From an uncultured Collinsella sp. (GTDB lineage: Bacteria > Actinomycetota > Coriobacteriia > Coriobacteriales > Coriobacteriaceae), in contig CABVAY010000001.1 in NCBI GenBank assembly GCA_902496455.1, forward strand, positions 62,001 through 126,000: a DNA stretch of 64,000 nt. The letters run 5' to 3'. Every line of letters begins with the position of its first letter. Position 1 is the stretch's first letter. Positions 25,304 through 34,534 of this stretch are shown here, piece after piece. Below the pieces are notes generated by a model, which did not search any database, had not been told where the DNA came from, and saw only the letters and a list, made by a program, of their open reading frames with translations. The position numbers were made by a program, and so were the translations under genes.

Positions 25304-26671
25304 CTAGCGGGGCACGTAGCGACCGGGCTGGACTCCGGTGGGCTCGCCATCGCGCGCCGCCAGCACACCGTTCACAAACACGGCCTTGGCGCGACCATGC
25401 GCCTCAAAGCCCTCGAGCGGCGTGTAGTCCACAGCCTGATGCTGTGTCGCCGCGCGAATGGTCCAGCGCGCCTGGGGATCCCACACGCACACGTCGGCAT
25501 CGGAGCCCTCGGCAAGACAGCCCTTGCGCGGATACATGCCAAACACGCGCGCCGGGTTCTCGCTCATCAAGCGGCACAGATCCTCGGGTCCCAGCTGTCC
25601 CTCAAAGCTCGTGGCAATCGCGACGGGACGATGCTCCACGCCGGGCCCGCCGTTGGGAATGGCGCGGAAATCGTCGCGCCCGCGGTCCTTTTGCCCGTGC
25701 AGGTTAAAGCTGCAATGATCGGTCGCAATCGTATCGATCTCGCCGGCCACAAGCGCCTCGCGCAGCGCGGCACGGTCGCCGGCATGGCGCAGCGGCGGGC
25801 TCATCACGTACTTGGCGCCCGCAAAGCCGTCCTCGCCCTGCTCCAGATAGCAGGTGTCGTCGAGCATCAGATACTGAGGGCAGGTCTCGACATAGATATT
25901 CTTCTGCCCGCGCGCCTTGGCCGCACGAATGGCCTCGAGCCCCAACTTGGTCGAAAGGTGCACCACGTTGACTGGGGCGTCGCCGGCCAGGTGCGCCAGA
26001 TACAGCAGGCGGCTCACGGCTTCGGCCTCACACACGTCCGGGCGGCTGAGCGCATGCCCCTCGGGCCCATGAATCCCCTGCTCGTACACGCGCTTCTGCA
26101 GCTCATTCACCAGCGTACCGTTCTCGCAATGCACGCACAGTATGCCGCCAATACGCTTGAGCTCCTCGAGCACCTCGAGCGTCTCGGCATCGTCCAGGCG
26201 CAAATGATCGTAGGCAAAGTAGGTCTTAAACGACGATACGCCCGCCTCGCGCATAGCCGAAAGATCGGCGCGGTTGCGTTCATTCCACTCGGCGAGTGCC
26301 ATATGAAAGGCGTAGTTGGCCGTGCAGGTTCCGTCGGCACGGCGATGCCACTCGGCCAAGGCATCGGGCATGGTCACGCCGCGATCAGCCGTCGCGTAGT
26401 CCACGATGGTCGTCGTACCGCCGCAGGCAGCCGCACGCGTGCCGGTTTCAAAGCTATCGGCTGTCCAATCCATGCCAGTCCAGCACTGCATGTGCGTGTG
26501 GCCGTCGATAAAGCCGGGAAACACCCAGCAGCCCGCGGCGTCCTCGACGGTATCGTCGGCGCCCGGCTCAATCGCTGCGGCAATCCGCACAATCTTATCG
26601 CCCTCCATGGCAAGATCGGCGCGGCGAAGCCCCTGGGGCGTCACGAGCGCGCCGTTTTTGATGATGATCAT
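25304..26671 (-). CDS. ygeZ: D-hydantoinase/dihydropyrimidinase-type amidohydrolase
   Basis: Cyclic-amide hydrolase of 455 residues. The two-zinc site is visible: DGHTHMQ near residue 57, the carboxylated lysine in SSFKTYFAYD near 148, histidines in LCVHCENG and VVHLST, and the aspartate in TIATDHCSF near 313. In E. coli the homologue YgeZ (HyuA) lies in the same purine/selenium cluster, where it is proposed to open a cyclic ureide. Ten bases separate it from the MocA-like gene, suggesting one transcript. The exact ring substrate cannot be read from sequence. Confidence 0.87.
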   Translation of the reverse strand: MIIIKNGALVTPQGLRRADLAMEGDKIVRIAAAIEPGADDTVEDAAGCWVFPGFIDGHTHMQCWTGMDWTADSFETGTRAAACGGTTTIVDYATADRGVTMPDALAEWHRRADGTCTANYAFHMALAEWNERNRADLSAMREAGVSSFKTYFAYDHLRLDDAETLEVLEELKRIGGILCVHCENGTLVNELQKRVYEQGIHGPEGHALSRPDVCEAEAVSRLLYLAHLAGDAPVNVVHLSTKLGLEAIRAAKARGQKNIYVETCPQYLMLDDTCYLEQGEDGFAGAKYVMSPPLRHAGDRAALREALVAGEIDTIATDHCSFNLHGQKDRGRDDFRAIPNGGPGVEHRPVAIATSFEGQLGPEDLCRLMSENPARVFGMYPRKGCLAEGSDADVCVWDPQARWTIRAATQHQAVDYTPLEGFEAHGRAKAVFVNGVLAARDGEPTGVQPGRYVPR

Positions 26672-26680
26672 AATTGCTCC

Positions 26681-27295
26681 TTATTGATTGATGCAGTTGG
26701 CCACGCGATCAAAATACGAGCAGGCGGCGATATGCTCCGTTATGCGTTGCTGTCCCTTGGCGGTATCGACGTCCCACAGCTCGTAGGCACGCGCCTCGAC
26801 CAGCACCACGTCGGTACGGTCCTTGAGGATCGAACCGCCGCCGTCCTTGCCCTCAAGACACATAAGTGCATCGAACAGTTCCGCCGGAAAGAGCACCGGG
26901 CTCGAAGGCTCACCGTTGCACGCAAGACGCACCGGATGTTTGCGGCCACACTCGTCAAACGCACGAACCATAGCCTCAAAAGAACCCGAACTCACGAGCG
27001 GCTGGTCGCCCGGAAAAAAGAGGCAACCTTTCCAGTTGCGTTCGACTCCCCATGAAAGGCCCGCACGGACGCTTTCGCTGCGCAGCTCGCCATCGTGCAG
27101 CACACACGGGCAATGCTTGTCCTCGCAAATCTGAGCGACCTCGGGCCAACGCGTCGAAACCACGACGTCAAAGCCCCGGGGAACCGAATCGATGGTCCGG
27201 GCAATCAGCGGCTCGCCATAGATATCGGCGAGCATCTTGTTAGAGCCAAACCGCTTGCCCTCGCCCGAGGCCATAATCACGCAACCAAGTTTCAT
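26681..27295 (-). CDS. mocA: MocA/YgfJ-type molybdenum cofactor nucleotidyltransferase
   Basis: 204 residues with a GT-A-like nucleotidyltransferase N-terminus: CVIMASGEGKRFGSNKMLA binds the nucleotide, and LFFPGDQPLVS carries the metal-binding aspartate. MocA joins CMP to molybdopterin for xanthine-dehydrogenase-type enzymes; the E. coli cluster has the related YgfJ, so this could be either activity. It lies just upstream of the hydantoinase. Confidence 0.8.
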   Translation of the reverse strand: MKLGCVIMASGEGKRFGSNKMLADIYGEPLIARTIDSVPRGFDVVVSTRWPEVAQICEDKHCPCVLHDGELRSESVRAGLSWGVERNWKGCLFFPGDQPLVSSGSFEAMVRAFDECGRKHPVRLACNGEPSSPVLFPAELFDALMCLEGKDGGGSILKDRTDVVLVEARAYELWDVDTAKGQQRITEHIAACSYFDRVANCINQ

Positions 27296-27423
27296 CTCCG
27301 CAAACCTCCCCTGGCTGCCTTGGACGCCATAGTTGCTATACCCACCATACCAAGCTCACACTCCGTCGGAACAGGCATGCGCTCGTTTTTCCAGCGAACG
27401 CCCCTTGGCTCTCCATAGCACAA

Positions 27424-27456
27424 AGGAGGGCGCCCCGCGACGCAGGGCACCCTCCT
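27424..27456 (-). terminator. Terminator after carbamate kinase
   Basis: AGGAGGGCGCCC and a complementary GGGC..CCCTCCT arm form a strong hairpin, about 18 bp after the arcC stop on the minus strand, ending in TTTG. It separates the ygeX-arcC transcript from the mocA-hydantoinase pair. Confidence 0.7.
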
Positions 27457-27473
27457 CAATGGTGCAGATATGC

Positions 27474-28424
27474 CTACTCAGCGTCGCCGGTAAACGTGGT
27501 ACCGGTCTTGCCGGCAAGACCGTCACGCGCCTTCTCGAGCAGCGTGATGAGCGCCGTGCGGCCCGGCTTGCTCTCGGCAAACGTCGAGGCGGCCTGGACC
27601 TTGGGCAGCATGGAGCCACGACCGAACTCGTTGGCCTCGGACAGACGCTTTACGTCAGCCGCAGTCAGCGTGTCGAGCCACTGCTCGTGGTCGGTGCCAA
27701 AGCCAATGGCAACCTTCTCCACGGCCGTCAGGATAATCAGGGCATCGGCGTCGAGCTGCTCGGCGAGCTTCTCGGCCGCAAAGTCCTTATCGATGACGGC
27801 GGCAGCGCCCTTAAGGTGGTTGCCCTGGGCCTTGGTGACGGGAATACCGCCACCGCCGCAGGAGATCACCACGTGGTTGGACTCGACGAGCGACTTGATG
27901 GTGTCGAGCTCGACGATGTTCACGGGCTTGGGCGAGGCAACCACGCGACGGAAGCCCTGCTTCTCGTCGTGGATGAACTGGTAGCCGCGGTCGGCCTCCA
28001 GCTCCTTGGCCTCGGCCTCGCTCATCCACGGACCAATCGGCTTGACCGGGTCGGCAAAGGCCGGGTCGTCTGCCGCAACCTCGACCTGGGTGAGCACGGT
28101 GGCGACGCCCTTGTCGATATTGCGGTCGAGCATTTCCTCGCGCAGCGCATTTTGCAGGTCATAGCCAATGTAGCCCTGGCTCATGGCGCCGCAAACGGAC
28201 AAGGGGCAGGGAACGTACTTCTGAGGATTAGAGCGCGTGAGCTCAGCCATCGCGTTGGCGATCATGCCCACCTGGGGACCGTTGCCATGCACGACGACGA
28301 CCTCGTTGCCCTCCTCGATCAGGTCGACGATAGCCTTGGAAGTCGTCTTGACGGCCTCCATCTGCTCGGGAAGGTTGGCGCCGAGGGCGTTTCCGCCCAG
28401 GGCGACAACGATACGCTTAGCCAT
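27474..28424 (-). CDS. arcC: Carbamate kinase
   Basis: Transfers phosphate from carbamoyl phosphate to ADP, giving ATP, ammonia and CO2. 316 residues of the amino-acid-kinase fold: RIVVALGGNALG at the N-terminus, VVVHGNGPQVG near residue 44, HVVISCGGGGIPV and DKDFAAEKLAEQL, and GSMLPKVQAA near the end. Fourteen bases downstream of the carbamoyltransferase ygeW. In this setting it would harvest energy from carbamoyl groups released in purine-ring breakdown rather than from arginine; no arcA or arcB is present. Confidence 0.95.
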   Translation of the reverse strand: MAKRIVVALGGNALGANLPEQMEAVKTTSKAIVDLIEEGNEVVVVHGNGPQVGMIANAMAELTRSNPQKYVPCPLSVCGAMSQGYIGYDLQNALREEMLDRNIDKGVATVLTQVEVAADDPAFADPVKPIGPWMSEAEAKELEADRGYQFIHDEKQGFRRVVASPKPVNIVELDTIKSLVESNHVVISCGGGGIPVTKAQGNHLKGAAAVIDKDFAAEKLAEQLDADALIILTAVEKVAIGFGTDHEQWLDTLTAADVKRLSEANEFGRGSMLPKVQAASTFAESKPGRTALITLLEKARDGLAGKTGTTFTGDAE

Positions 28425-28438
28425 TTCTCAGCCCAGCT

Positions 28439-29641
28439 TTAGGCCTGGAACCAACGGGCGGTATTGCGCTCGTCGAGGGCCTTGAGGGTAGCGGCGGGAT
28501 CGGCAACCTTCTGCAGGAACATCATGGCTGCGATGGCGTACGGCTTGTAGCTGGCCTCCTTGTACATGCCCACACGGTGCATGTCGAAGACGTCGGCGTT
28601 AACCTCGCCGTGCTCGCAGGAGACACCGGAGATGTCGGCGGGCAGCGGGTGCATAAAGATGGTGTCCTGGCCGTTGGCGGTCTTCTCCATGAGCTCGGTC
28701 GTGGAGCACCAGTCCTGATGGGTGGCGTTCTGGGCGAGCAGCTCCTTCTCGAGCGCTGCGATGCCGGCGTCGTCGCCCTCGGCGTACAGGTTGGTGCGCT
28801 TCTCCATGGCGGCAAACGGAGCCCAGCTCTTGGGGATCACGATGTCGGCGCCCTCGAAGGCCTCGGCCATGGTGTTGACCTGCTTAAAGGTGGTGCCGGA
28901 CTCGGCGGCATAGCTCTTGGCGCGCTCGACGACCTCGGGCATGAGGTCGTAGCCCTCGGGGTGAGCCAGGGTGACGTCCATGCCAAAGCGGGGCAGCAGG
29001 CTGATCAGCGACTGCGGGCAGGACAGCGGCTTGCCGTAAGAGGGCGAATAGGCCCAGGTGACGGCAACCTTCTTGCCCTTAAGGTTCTCGAGGCCGCCAA
29101 ACTCGTTGATGAGGTAGAGCATGTCGGCAGAGGACTGCGTGGGGTGGTCGGAATCGGACTGCAGAGAGATGAGCGTGGGACGGTGATCCAGAACGCCATC
29201 CTCGTAGGCCTGCTGCACGGACTCGGAGACCTCGGCCATGTAGGCATCGCCCTTGCCGATGTACATGTCATCGCGGATGCCGATGACGTCGGCCATGAAG
29301 GAGATCATGGTAGCGGTCTCGCGGACGGTCTCGCCGTGGGCGATCTGGGACTTCTTCTCGTCCAGGTCCTGCAGCTCAAGGCCGAGCAGGTTGGCGGCCT
29401 TAGAGAAAGAGAAACGCGTACGGGTGGAGTTGTCGCGGAACAGGGAGACGGCCAGGCCCGAGTCGAAGATCTTGGACGAAACGTTGTTCTCACGCAGCTC
29501 GCGCAGGGCGTCGGCGACGATGTAGAGAGCCTTGAGCTCATCGGTGGTCTTGTCCCAGGTGTGCAGGAAGTCGCTGCCGTACATGCCCTTAAAATCGAGG
29601 CCGTTCAGCTGCTCGACGAGCTCGGTAAACTTAGCGTCCAT
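28439..29641 (-). CDS. ygeW: Knotted carbamoyltransferase YgeW
   Basis: 400 residues of the aspartate/ornithine carbamoyltransferase superfamily. The carbamoyl-phosphate site is FRDNSTRTRFSF near residue 70, HPTQSSADML near 175, and the second-domain loop is MHPLPADISGV near 325. The length and the sequence around DSDHPTQ and SYGKPLSCPQS match YgeW proteins, a transcarbamylase with unknown physiological acceptor. The ATG at 29641 (AAAGGA seven bases upstream) is preferred; the open frame extends 62 codons further without a good site. Between ygeY and arcC. Confidence 0.92.
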   Translation of the reverse strand: MDAKFTELVEQLNGLDFKGMYGSDFLHTWDKTTDELKALYIVADALRELRENNVSSKIFDSGLAVSLFRDNSTRTRFSFSKAANLLGLELQDLDEKKSQIAHGETVRETATMISFMADVIGIRDDMYIGKGDAYMAEVSESVQQAYEDGVLDHRPTLISLQSDSDHPTQSSADMLYLINEFGGLENLKGKKVAVTWAYSPSYGKPLSCPQSLISLLPRFGMDVTLAHPEGYDLMPEVVERAKSYAAESGTTFKQVNTMAEAFEGADIVIPKSWAPFAAMEKRTNLYAEGDDAGIAALEKELLAQNATHQDWCSTTELMEKTANGQDTIFMHPLPADISGVSCEHGEVNADVFDMHRVGMYKEASYKPYAIAAMMFLQKVADPAATLKALDERNTARWFQA

Positions 29642-29842
29642 GGAAATGTCCTTTCTAAAGATGAAACGATCGCAATGAGTAGATGTGCTCCGGCATGCGC
29701 GTGTGGCTAGAACATGCAGAGCACCATGACGAGGACCCGCCACCGTTGAGGAAGCATGGGAGATAACGGCCGCGGGCCCCAAGTCAACAGGGAGCGCCGG
29801 GGACACGAGCGGCCCCCGGCTCAACAAAATCGAGGAATGGGA
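29642..29842. other. Gap between ygeY and ygeW with a GC-rich hairpin
   Basis: About 200 bp. A GCCGGGG/CCCCGGC stem at 29796-29820 lies 22 bp after the ygeY stop, with no T run. It may partly attenuate transcription into ygeW-arcC. Confidence 0.45.
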
Positions 29843-31228
29843 CTAATCGATCTTGTTGTTGGTCAGACCGGCGCGGAACACGGTGGCGTCGCCATCGGCC
29901 TGGCTCGGATCGTAGAGGTTCAGGGCAGCCACGTACATGGCGGCAGCGGTGACCAGGTCATCCTTGTAGGTGACCTCGTTGGGGGCGTGAGCCTGAGACT
30001 CGGCACCCGGGCCAAAGCCCACGCAGGGGATGCCGTAACGGCCCTGGATGGAGACGCAGTTCGTGGAGAAGGTCCACTTGTCGCACAGCGGGCGACCGGT
30101 GCGCTTGTCCATGCTGGGCTCGCAGCCGATGCGCTCGTCACCAAACATGGCCTTGTGGGCGTCGACGAGGGCCTTGACGTGCGGAGCGGTCTCCTTGTTG
30201 ATCCACGTGGGGAAGTAAGCCTCGGTCTCGTAGACCTCGCCGGTCCAGGAAGGACGGTCGTACATGTACATGGAGACCTTCACGTCGTCACCGTACTTCT
30301 TGGCTGCCGGCAGGTTGCGGATCTCGTCCAGGCAGGACTCCCAGGTCTCACCGGCGGTCATACGACGGTCGATGGAGATGGCGCAGGAGTCGGCCACGGC
30401 GCAGCGGCTGGGGCTGGTGTAGAAGATCTGGCTGACGGTGCAGGTGCCGCGGCCCAGGAAGCGGGCATCCTCGAAGTGCTCGGGATTGTACTTGGGGTCG
30501 AGCATCTTGACGAGACCCTTGATGTCGGTCGACTCGTCGCAGCCGTTGTTGTTGAGGGCGCGGACGTCGGCGATGATGTCGGCCATCTTGTAGATGGCGT
30601 TGTCGCCGCGGTCGGGAGCGGAGCCGTGGCAGGAGGTACCGTGAACGTCGACGCGGATCTCCATGCGGCCGCGGTGACCGCGATAGATGCCGCCGTCGGT
30701 GGGTTCGGTGGAAATGACGAACTCGGGCTTAATGCCATCCTTGTTGTAGATGTACTGCCAGCACATGCCGTCGCAGTCCTCTTCCTGGACGGTGCCGACG
30801 ACCATGATCTTGTAGCCCTCGGGGATGAGGCCCATGTCCTTCATCATCTTGGCAGCGTAGGTAGCAGAAGCCATGCCGCCCTCCTGGTCGGAGCCGCCGC
30901 GGCCGTAGATGATCTCGTCGGTCTCGTAGCCCTCATAGGGATCGGCATCCCAGTTCTCGATGTTGCCGATGCCGACGGTGTCGATGTGGGAGTCGATGGC
31001 GATGATCTTGTCGCCCTCGCCCATAAAGCCCATGACGTTGCCCAGGCCATCGACCTTGACCTCGTCATAGCCAAGGTTCTCCATCTCGGCCTTGATGCAG
31101 GCGACAACCTCACCCTCCTCGCAAGACTCAGAGGGATGGGAGATCATAGCGCGCAGGAAGCGAGTCATATCAGCACGATGGGACTCAGCAGCAGCCTTGA
31201 TAGCGTCGAAATCGAGTTCTTTAGCCAT
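29843..31228 (-). CDS. ygeY: YgeY family M20-type hydrolase (selenium metabolism linked)
   Basis: 461 residues of the M20/M28 metallopeptidase-like amidohydrolase family. Metal and catalytic residues are visible: IAIDSHIDTVG near residue 77, the GGSDQEGGMASA aspartate near 115, VGTVQEEDCDG with the general-base glutamates near 150, and STEPTDGG. It ends with PNEVTYKDDLV. YgeY always travels with ygeW and ygeX and is proposed to hydrolyse an N-carbamoyl/ureido bond. 74 bp separates it from ygeX upstream. Confidence 0.92.
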   Translation of the reverse strand: MAKELDFDAIKAAAESHRADMTRFLRAMISHPSESCEEGEVVACIKAEMENLGYDEVKVDGLGNVMGFMGEGDKIIAIDSHIDTVGIGNIENWDADPYEGYETDEIIYGRGGSDQEGGMASATYAAKMMKDMGLIPEGYKIMVVGTVQEEDCDGMCWQYIYNKDGIKPEFVISTEPTDGGIYRGHRGRMEIRVDVHGTSCHGSAPDRGDNAIYKMADIIADVRALNNNGCDESTDIKGLVKMLDPKYNPEHFEDARFLGRGTCTVSQIFYTSPSRCAVADSCAISIDRRMTAGETWESCLDEIRNLPAAKKYGDDVKVSMYMYDRPSWTGEVYETEAYFPTWINKETAPHVKALVDAHKAMFGDERIGCEPSMDKRTGRPLCDKWTFSTNCVSIQGRYGIPCVGFGPGAESQAHAPNEVTYKDDLVTAAAMYVAALNLYDPSQADGDATVFRAGLTNNKID

Positions 31229-31268
31229 TGTTCATAACCTTTCAAACGAAGGAATCTACCTGTGAGGT

Positions 31269-31295
31269 GGCGGAGCGATACCTATTTACTCCGCC
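31269..31295. other. Hairpin between ygeX and ygeY
   Basis: GGCGGAG and CTCCGCC enclose 13 nt just after the ygeX stop. No T run, so a processing or weak attenuation signal at most. Confidence 0.4.
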
Positions 31296-31302
31296 CCAAC
31301 GA

Positions 31303-32517
31303 TTAGCAAGTGGGATATTCGCCTTCCCAAACAATGCGGCGATACTGGTCGGGATCGGTGTCGCCCTCGGTGGAGAAGCAGAGCACGGAGCTCGTCTTGT
31401 CCAGGCCGATGAGTTCCTTGAGCTCGGCGTACTCGGGATCGAGCATGAGGGTCTCGACCAGGCCGGTGGTCACAGCGCCGGACTCGCCGGAGATGACGCG
31501 CGGGTCGCCCTTCTCGGGAGCGCCCAGGGTGCGCATGCCGCGAGCGGTGACCCAGTCGGGGCAGGACACGAAGGCGGTGACGTGGTTGCGCAGGATATCC
31601 CAGCCCAGAATGTTGGGCTCGCCGCAGCACAGACCGGCCATGATGGAGGGCATGTCGCCGTCCACGATGCGCGGATCGCCGTCGCCGGCGGCAGCGCCCT
31701 TGTACAGACAGGCGGCAGGCGCGCACTCAGCCACGACGAAGGTGGGCGGGTTATCGGGATACAGGTTGGTGAAGTAGCCCACCACGGCGCCGGCGAGCGA
31801 ACCCACGCCAGCCTGGACAAACACGTGCGTCGGGCGGTTGATGGCCATCTCGCGCAGCTGCTCGGCAGCCTCGGAAGCCATGGTGCCGTAACCCTCCATG
31901 ATCCAGGACGGGATCTTCTCGTAGCCCTCCCAGGCGGTGTCCTGAACGATGACGCCGCGCTCGCAGGCGTCGGCCTCGGCAGCGGCCATGCGCACGCACT
32001 CGTCGTAGTTGACCTCTTCGATGGTCACCGTTGCGCCCTCGGCGGCGATGTTATCGAAGCGGGGCTTAGTGGAACCCTTGGGCATGTGAACGACGGCCTT
32101 CTGGCCCAGCTTGTTGGCAGCCCATGCCACGCCGCGGCCATGGTTGCCGTCGGTGGCGGTAAAGAAGGTGGCCTGGCCAAAGTCCTCGGCCAGCTGATCG
32201 GAGGTCAGGTAATCGAAGGTGCAGTCGGCAACGTCCTTGCCGGTCTCATCGGCAATATAGTTGGCCATGGCAAACGAGCCGCCCAGGACCTTAAAGGCGT
32301 TGAGGCCAAAGCGATAGCTCTCGTCCTTAACGCACAGGTTGGACAGGCCCAGGCGCGCAGCCTGACCGTCCAGACGGGCAAGCGGAGTGACGGTATATTG
32401 AGGGAACGACTGGTGGAAGGCACGGGCCTTCTTCACGTGGTCGAGGCTCATGATTCCCAAGTGCTTGTCATCGCTCTTGGGCATCGTGTTGCCCGCCCAC
32501 TGGATCTTATCGGCCAT
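31303..32517 (-). CDS. ygeX: Diaminopropionate ammonia-lyase
   Basis: PLP enzyme that converts 2,3-diaminopropionate to pyruvate and two ammonia. 404 residues, fold type II: the PLP lysine lies in LCVKDESYRFGLNAFKVLGG near residue 77, and FTATDGNHGRGVAWAA and VQAGVGSLAGAVVGYF are the substrate and phosphate-binding blocks. It is the promoter-proximal gene of the first arm (ygeX-ygeY-ygeW-arcC) and is divergent from a PAS/HTH regulator. Pyruvate from this step would feed central metabolism. Confidence 0.93.
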   Translation of the reverse strand: MADKIQWAGNTMPKSDDKHLGIMSLDHVKKARAFHQSFPQYTVTPLARLDGQAARLGLSNLCVKDESYRFGLNAFKVLGGSFAMANYIADETGKDVADCTFDYLTSDQLAEDFGQATFFTATDGNHGRGVAWAANKLGQKAVVHMPKGSTKPRFDNIAAEGATVTIEEVNYDECVRMAAAEADACERGVIVQDTAWEGYEKIPSWIMEGYGTMASEAAEQLREMAINRPTHVFVQAGVGSLAGAVVGYFTNLYPDNPPTFVVAECAPAACLYKGAAAGDGDPRIVDGDMPSIMAGLCCGEPNILGWDILRNHVTAFVSCPDWVTARGMRTLGAPEKGDPRVISGESGAVTTGLVETLMLDPEYAELKELIGLDKTSSVLCFSTEGDTDPDQYRRIVWEGEYPTC

Positions 32518-32794
32518 ACGGTGAACTCCTTAAGTCCTCTCTTGCCGGCCCCCGCATACGCGTTTCAGCCCGATCCCATTCACACGACTGAACTTTTATG
32601 TGGATGCCAAACAAAAAGTTTGTTAGTAATGTTCTATCACACTTTTTGATTGGTATATCTAACGAATTGTTTGTTGCCGTAATCGGTACTTTTTCGCCGC
32701 CGAACGGTCATGAATTGCCTTGTTGATGGATTTGTTTGCGGTCATGTGTGGTTTATGGCACAGTGAGCCCAAACTAATTTTTAGGAAGGTACCC
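32518..32794. promoter_or_regulatory. Divergent control region between ygeX and its regulator
   Basis: 277 bp of clearly lower GC than the neighbours, with several AT-rich promoter-like tracts around 32625-32700. A palindrome AACAAAAAGTTTGTT sits at 32610-32624, and related half sites (TTTGTT, AACGAATTGTTTGTT) recur downstream to about 32675. This is the natural place for the neighbouring regulator to act on both directions. Confidence 0.6.
32610..32624. promoter_or_regulatory. Palindrome in the ygeX control region, candidate operator
   Basis: AACAAA and TTTGTT flank a 3-nt centre, about 93 bp upstream of the ygeX start codon. Operator function is inferred from symmetry and position only. 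Confidence 0.4.
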
Positions 32795-33448
32795 ATGACC
32801 CCCGCACAGATTGAGTTTTACAAGCGCCTCGCACACGGTCTGGCGCTCCAATTTGGCCCCAACTGCGAAGTCGTCGTCCACGATCTGGAGACCGAGGACG
32901 TGGACCACTCCATCGTAGTGATCGAAAACGGCCACGTCAGCGGGCGCAAACTGGGTGACGGCCCCAGCCATATCGTGTTTGAGTCCATGCACGAAGGCGC
33001 CACCGACGTACACGACCGCGAGCCGTACCTCACTAAAACCACCGACGGTAAGCTGCTCAAATCGTCGACGATCTTTATCCGCAACGATGAGGGCAAACCC
33101 GTCGGCATTTTGGGCATCAACTTTGACATTACGCTTATGAAGGCTTTTGAGCGTTCGCTCGATGCCTTTACTGGCACCGGCGGCACGGGCTATACCGAGC
33201 CCGAGCCCATTACCAAGAACATCGGCGACCTGCTCGAGGACCTGCTGCACGAGTGCGAGCAGTTTGTGGGCAAGCCCGCGGCACTCATGACCAAAGACGA
33301 GCGCATTCGTGCCATTGGCTACCTCGACCGTCGCGGCGCCTTCCTCATTTCCAAGTCGAGCGAGCGCGCCTGCGAGTTCTTTGGCATCTCCAAGTACAGC
33401 TTCTATAGCTACCTCAATGAGGCCAAGGCGGCGGCCGGCGACAAGTAG
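32795..33448 (+). CDS. YheO/DauR-like transcriptional regulator (PAS_6 + HTH_22), first arm
   Basis: 217 residues. The N-terminal PAS-like sensor (about residues 5-120) includes CEVVVHDLETEDVDHSIVVI, NGHVSGRKLGDGPS and KSSTIFIRNDEGKPVGILGI; the C-terminal helix-turn-helix (about 160-215) includes RIRAIGYLDRRGAFLISKSS and ACEFFGISKYSFYSYLNE. The ATG at 32795 has TAGGAAGG before it; the longer frame upstream lacks a site. Divergent from ygeX, so most simply a regulator of the first purine arm, with the PAS domain sensing a pathway molecule. A paralogue with the same architecture and length sits beside the permease at 59 kb. Confidence 0.85.
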   Translation: MTPAQIEFYKRLAHGLALQFGPNCEVVVHDLETEDVDHSIVVIENGHVSGRKLGDGPSHIVFESMHEGATDVHDREPYLTKTTDGKLLKSSTIFIRNDEGKPVGILGINFDITLMKAFERSLDAFTGTGGTGYTEPEPITKNIGDLLEDLLHECEQFVGKPAALMTKDERIRAIGYLDRRGAFLISKSSERACEFFGISKYSFYSYLNEAKAAAGDK

Positions 33449-33571
33449 GCACTCGCCTGGATTGCCCCTCCCCTTTTGGGCGCGAGTTCTGGAAAGCACG
33501 AATCCAAGACCGGGCCGCTTGGGAAGTTCCATATAATCGATGTCATTAGTATTTCGAAAGGATGGGACAGA

Positions 33572-34534
33572 ATGGCGTTAAGCAAGGCATCATGCACCGG
33601 TCGCGGATTGATTCCGGCAATTGGTGGACATGTGCACCGCATGTTCGATGAGAGTGAAGACGACCTGTTTTCGCTGAGCCTTGACGACGTGATGGATGAT
33701 CGCCCGTGGACCGCCGACGAACTCATGGGCGGCGGGGCTCGCCCGTCAAGTCCCAATCCCGCACTTGCGCCTAAGCCCGCATCTGCGCCGACTCCTGCGC
33801 AGTCGCCCGCACCCACTTCGGCGCCCACGCCCGCTCCCCGCCCCGCAAGCGACCCGTCCGAGACGGCGGCATTTCTCGCTGCAGCGACGCAGGGCAAATC
33901 GGCCGACAGCACCGTTATGTATAACGCCCAGCAGTTGCCCGTTCCTGCGGCGCGCAAGCCTCCGGTCACAAGGCTCGATGAGCCCGTTGCCCATCAGGTT
34001 ACCCACGATTCCTGGGCTGCAGCCGATCTGGATGAGACCTCTACCGGCATGCCGGCGCTCGATGTTCCAGTTAACCCGCTTTTTGCCGCCAACACGAGCG
34101 CCGCGGACTATGAGGGCGGTGCGGCATATTCCGATTATTCCGATGGCTATGCTGGCAACGGTCGCATCGAGACCGAGGATTATGGCACCGCATCGAGCGA
34201 TTATCTCAACGATCCGTACGCTGCCACGCCCGCACCGGAATATGACCCGGAGGCCGCGTCCGCGCCGGCGTATACCAAAAGCATGGGCGAAGAGCGCTTC
34301 GCCGATTATTACGCCGAGGAAAAGGCGCTGCGTTTCTCGGAATTTCCGCAGGCAGTCAAGGTTGCCTTTATCGCCATTATCATTGCCCTGCTCGGTGTCA
34401 TTGCGTTTGAGGGATTCCAGCTGTTCCGCGGCCCCACCCAAGCGGAGTCGGAGACCCAGCAAAAAGAGGACGATAACCAGTACCTGGACATCAACACCCT
34501 CAAGGGCGACCCCAACGACGGAGACGACGAGTAG
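33572..34534 (+). CDS. Pro/Ala-rich protein with one C-terminal membrane segment, function unknown
   Basis: 320 residues from the ATG at 33572 (GAAAGGA upstream); a second possible start is at 33641 (MFDESEDDLFSLSLDDVMDD). After an acidic N-terminus comes a low-complexity Pro/Ala/Ser region (about residues 55-105), then an Asp/Tyr-rich stretch, then a single hydrophobic helix VAFIAIIIALLGVIAFEGFQL near residue 270 and a short acidic C-terminus. The topology suggests a cytoplasmic disordered region anchored by one helix, as in some cell-envelope or septum proteins. I do not recognise the family. Confidence 0.6.
   Translation: MALSKASCTGRGLIPAIGGHVHRMFDESEDDLFSLSLDDVMDDRPWTADELMGGGARPSSPNPALAPKPASAPTPAQSPAPTSAPTPAPRPASDPSETAAFLAAATQGKSADSTVMYNAQQLPVPAARKPPVTRLDEPVAHQVTHDSWAAADLDETSTGMPALDVPVNPLFAANTSAADYEGGAAYSDYSDGYAGNGRIETEDYGTASSDYLNDPYAATPAPEYDPEAASAPAYTKSMGEERFADYYAEEKALRFSEFPQAVKVAFIAIIIALLGVIAFEGFQLFRGPTQAESETQQKEDDNQYLDINTLKGDPNDGDDE

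Noticed and set aside
27474..29641. Arginine deiminase or agmatine pathway assignment for the carbamoyltransferase and carbamate kinase
   Set aside because: The transferase matches YgeW rather than ornithine or putrescine carbamoyltransferase, and its neighbours ygeX and ygeY place it in the purine cluster.
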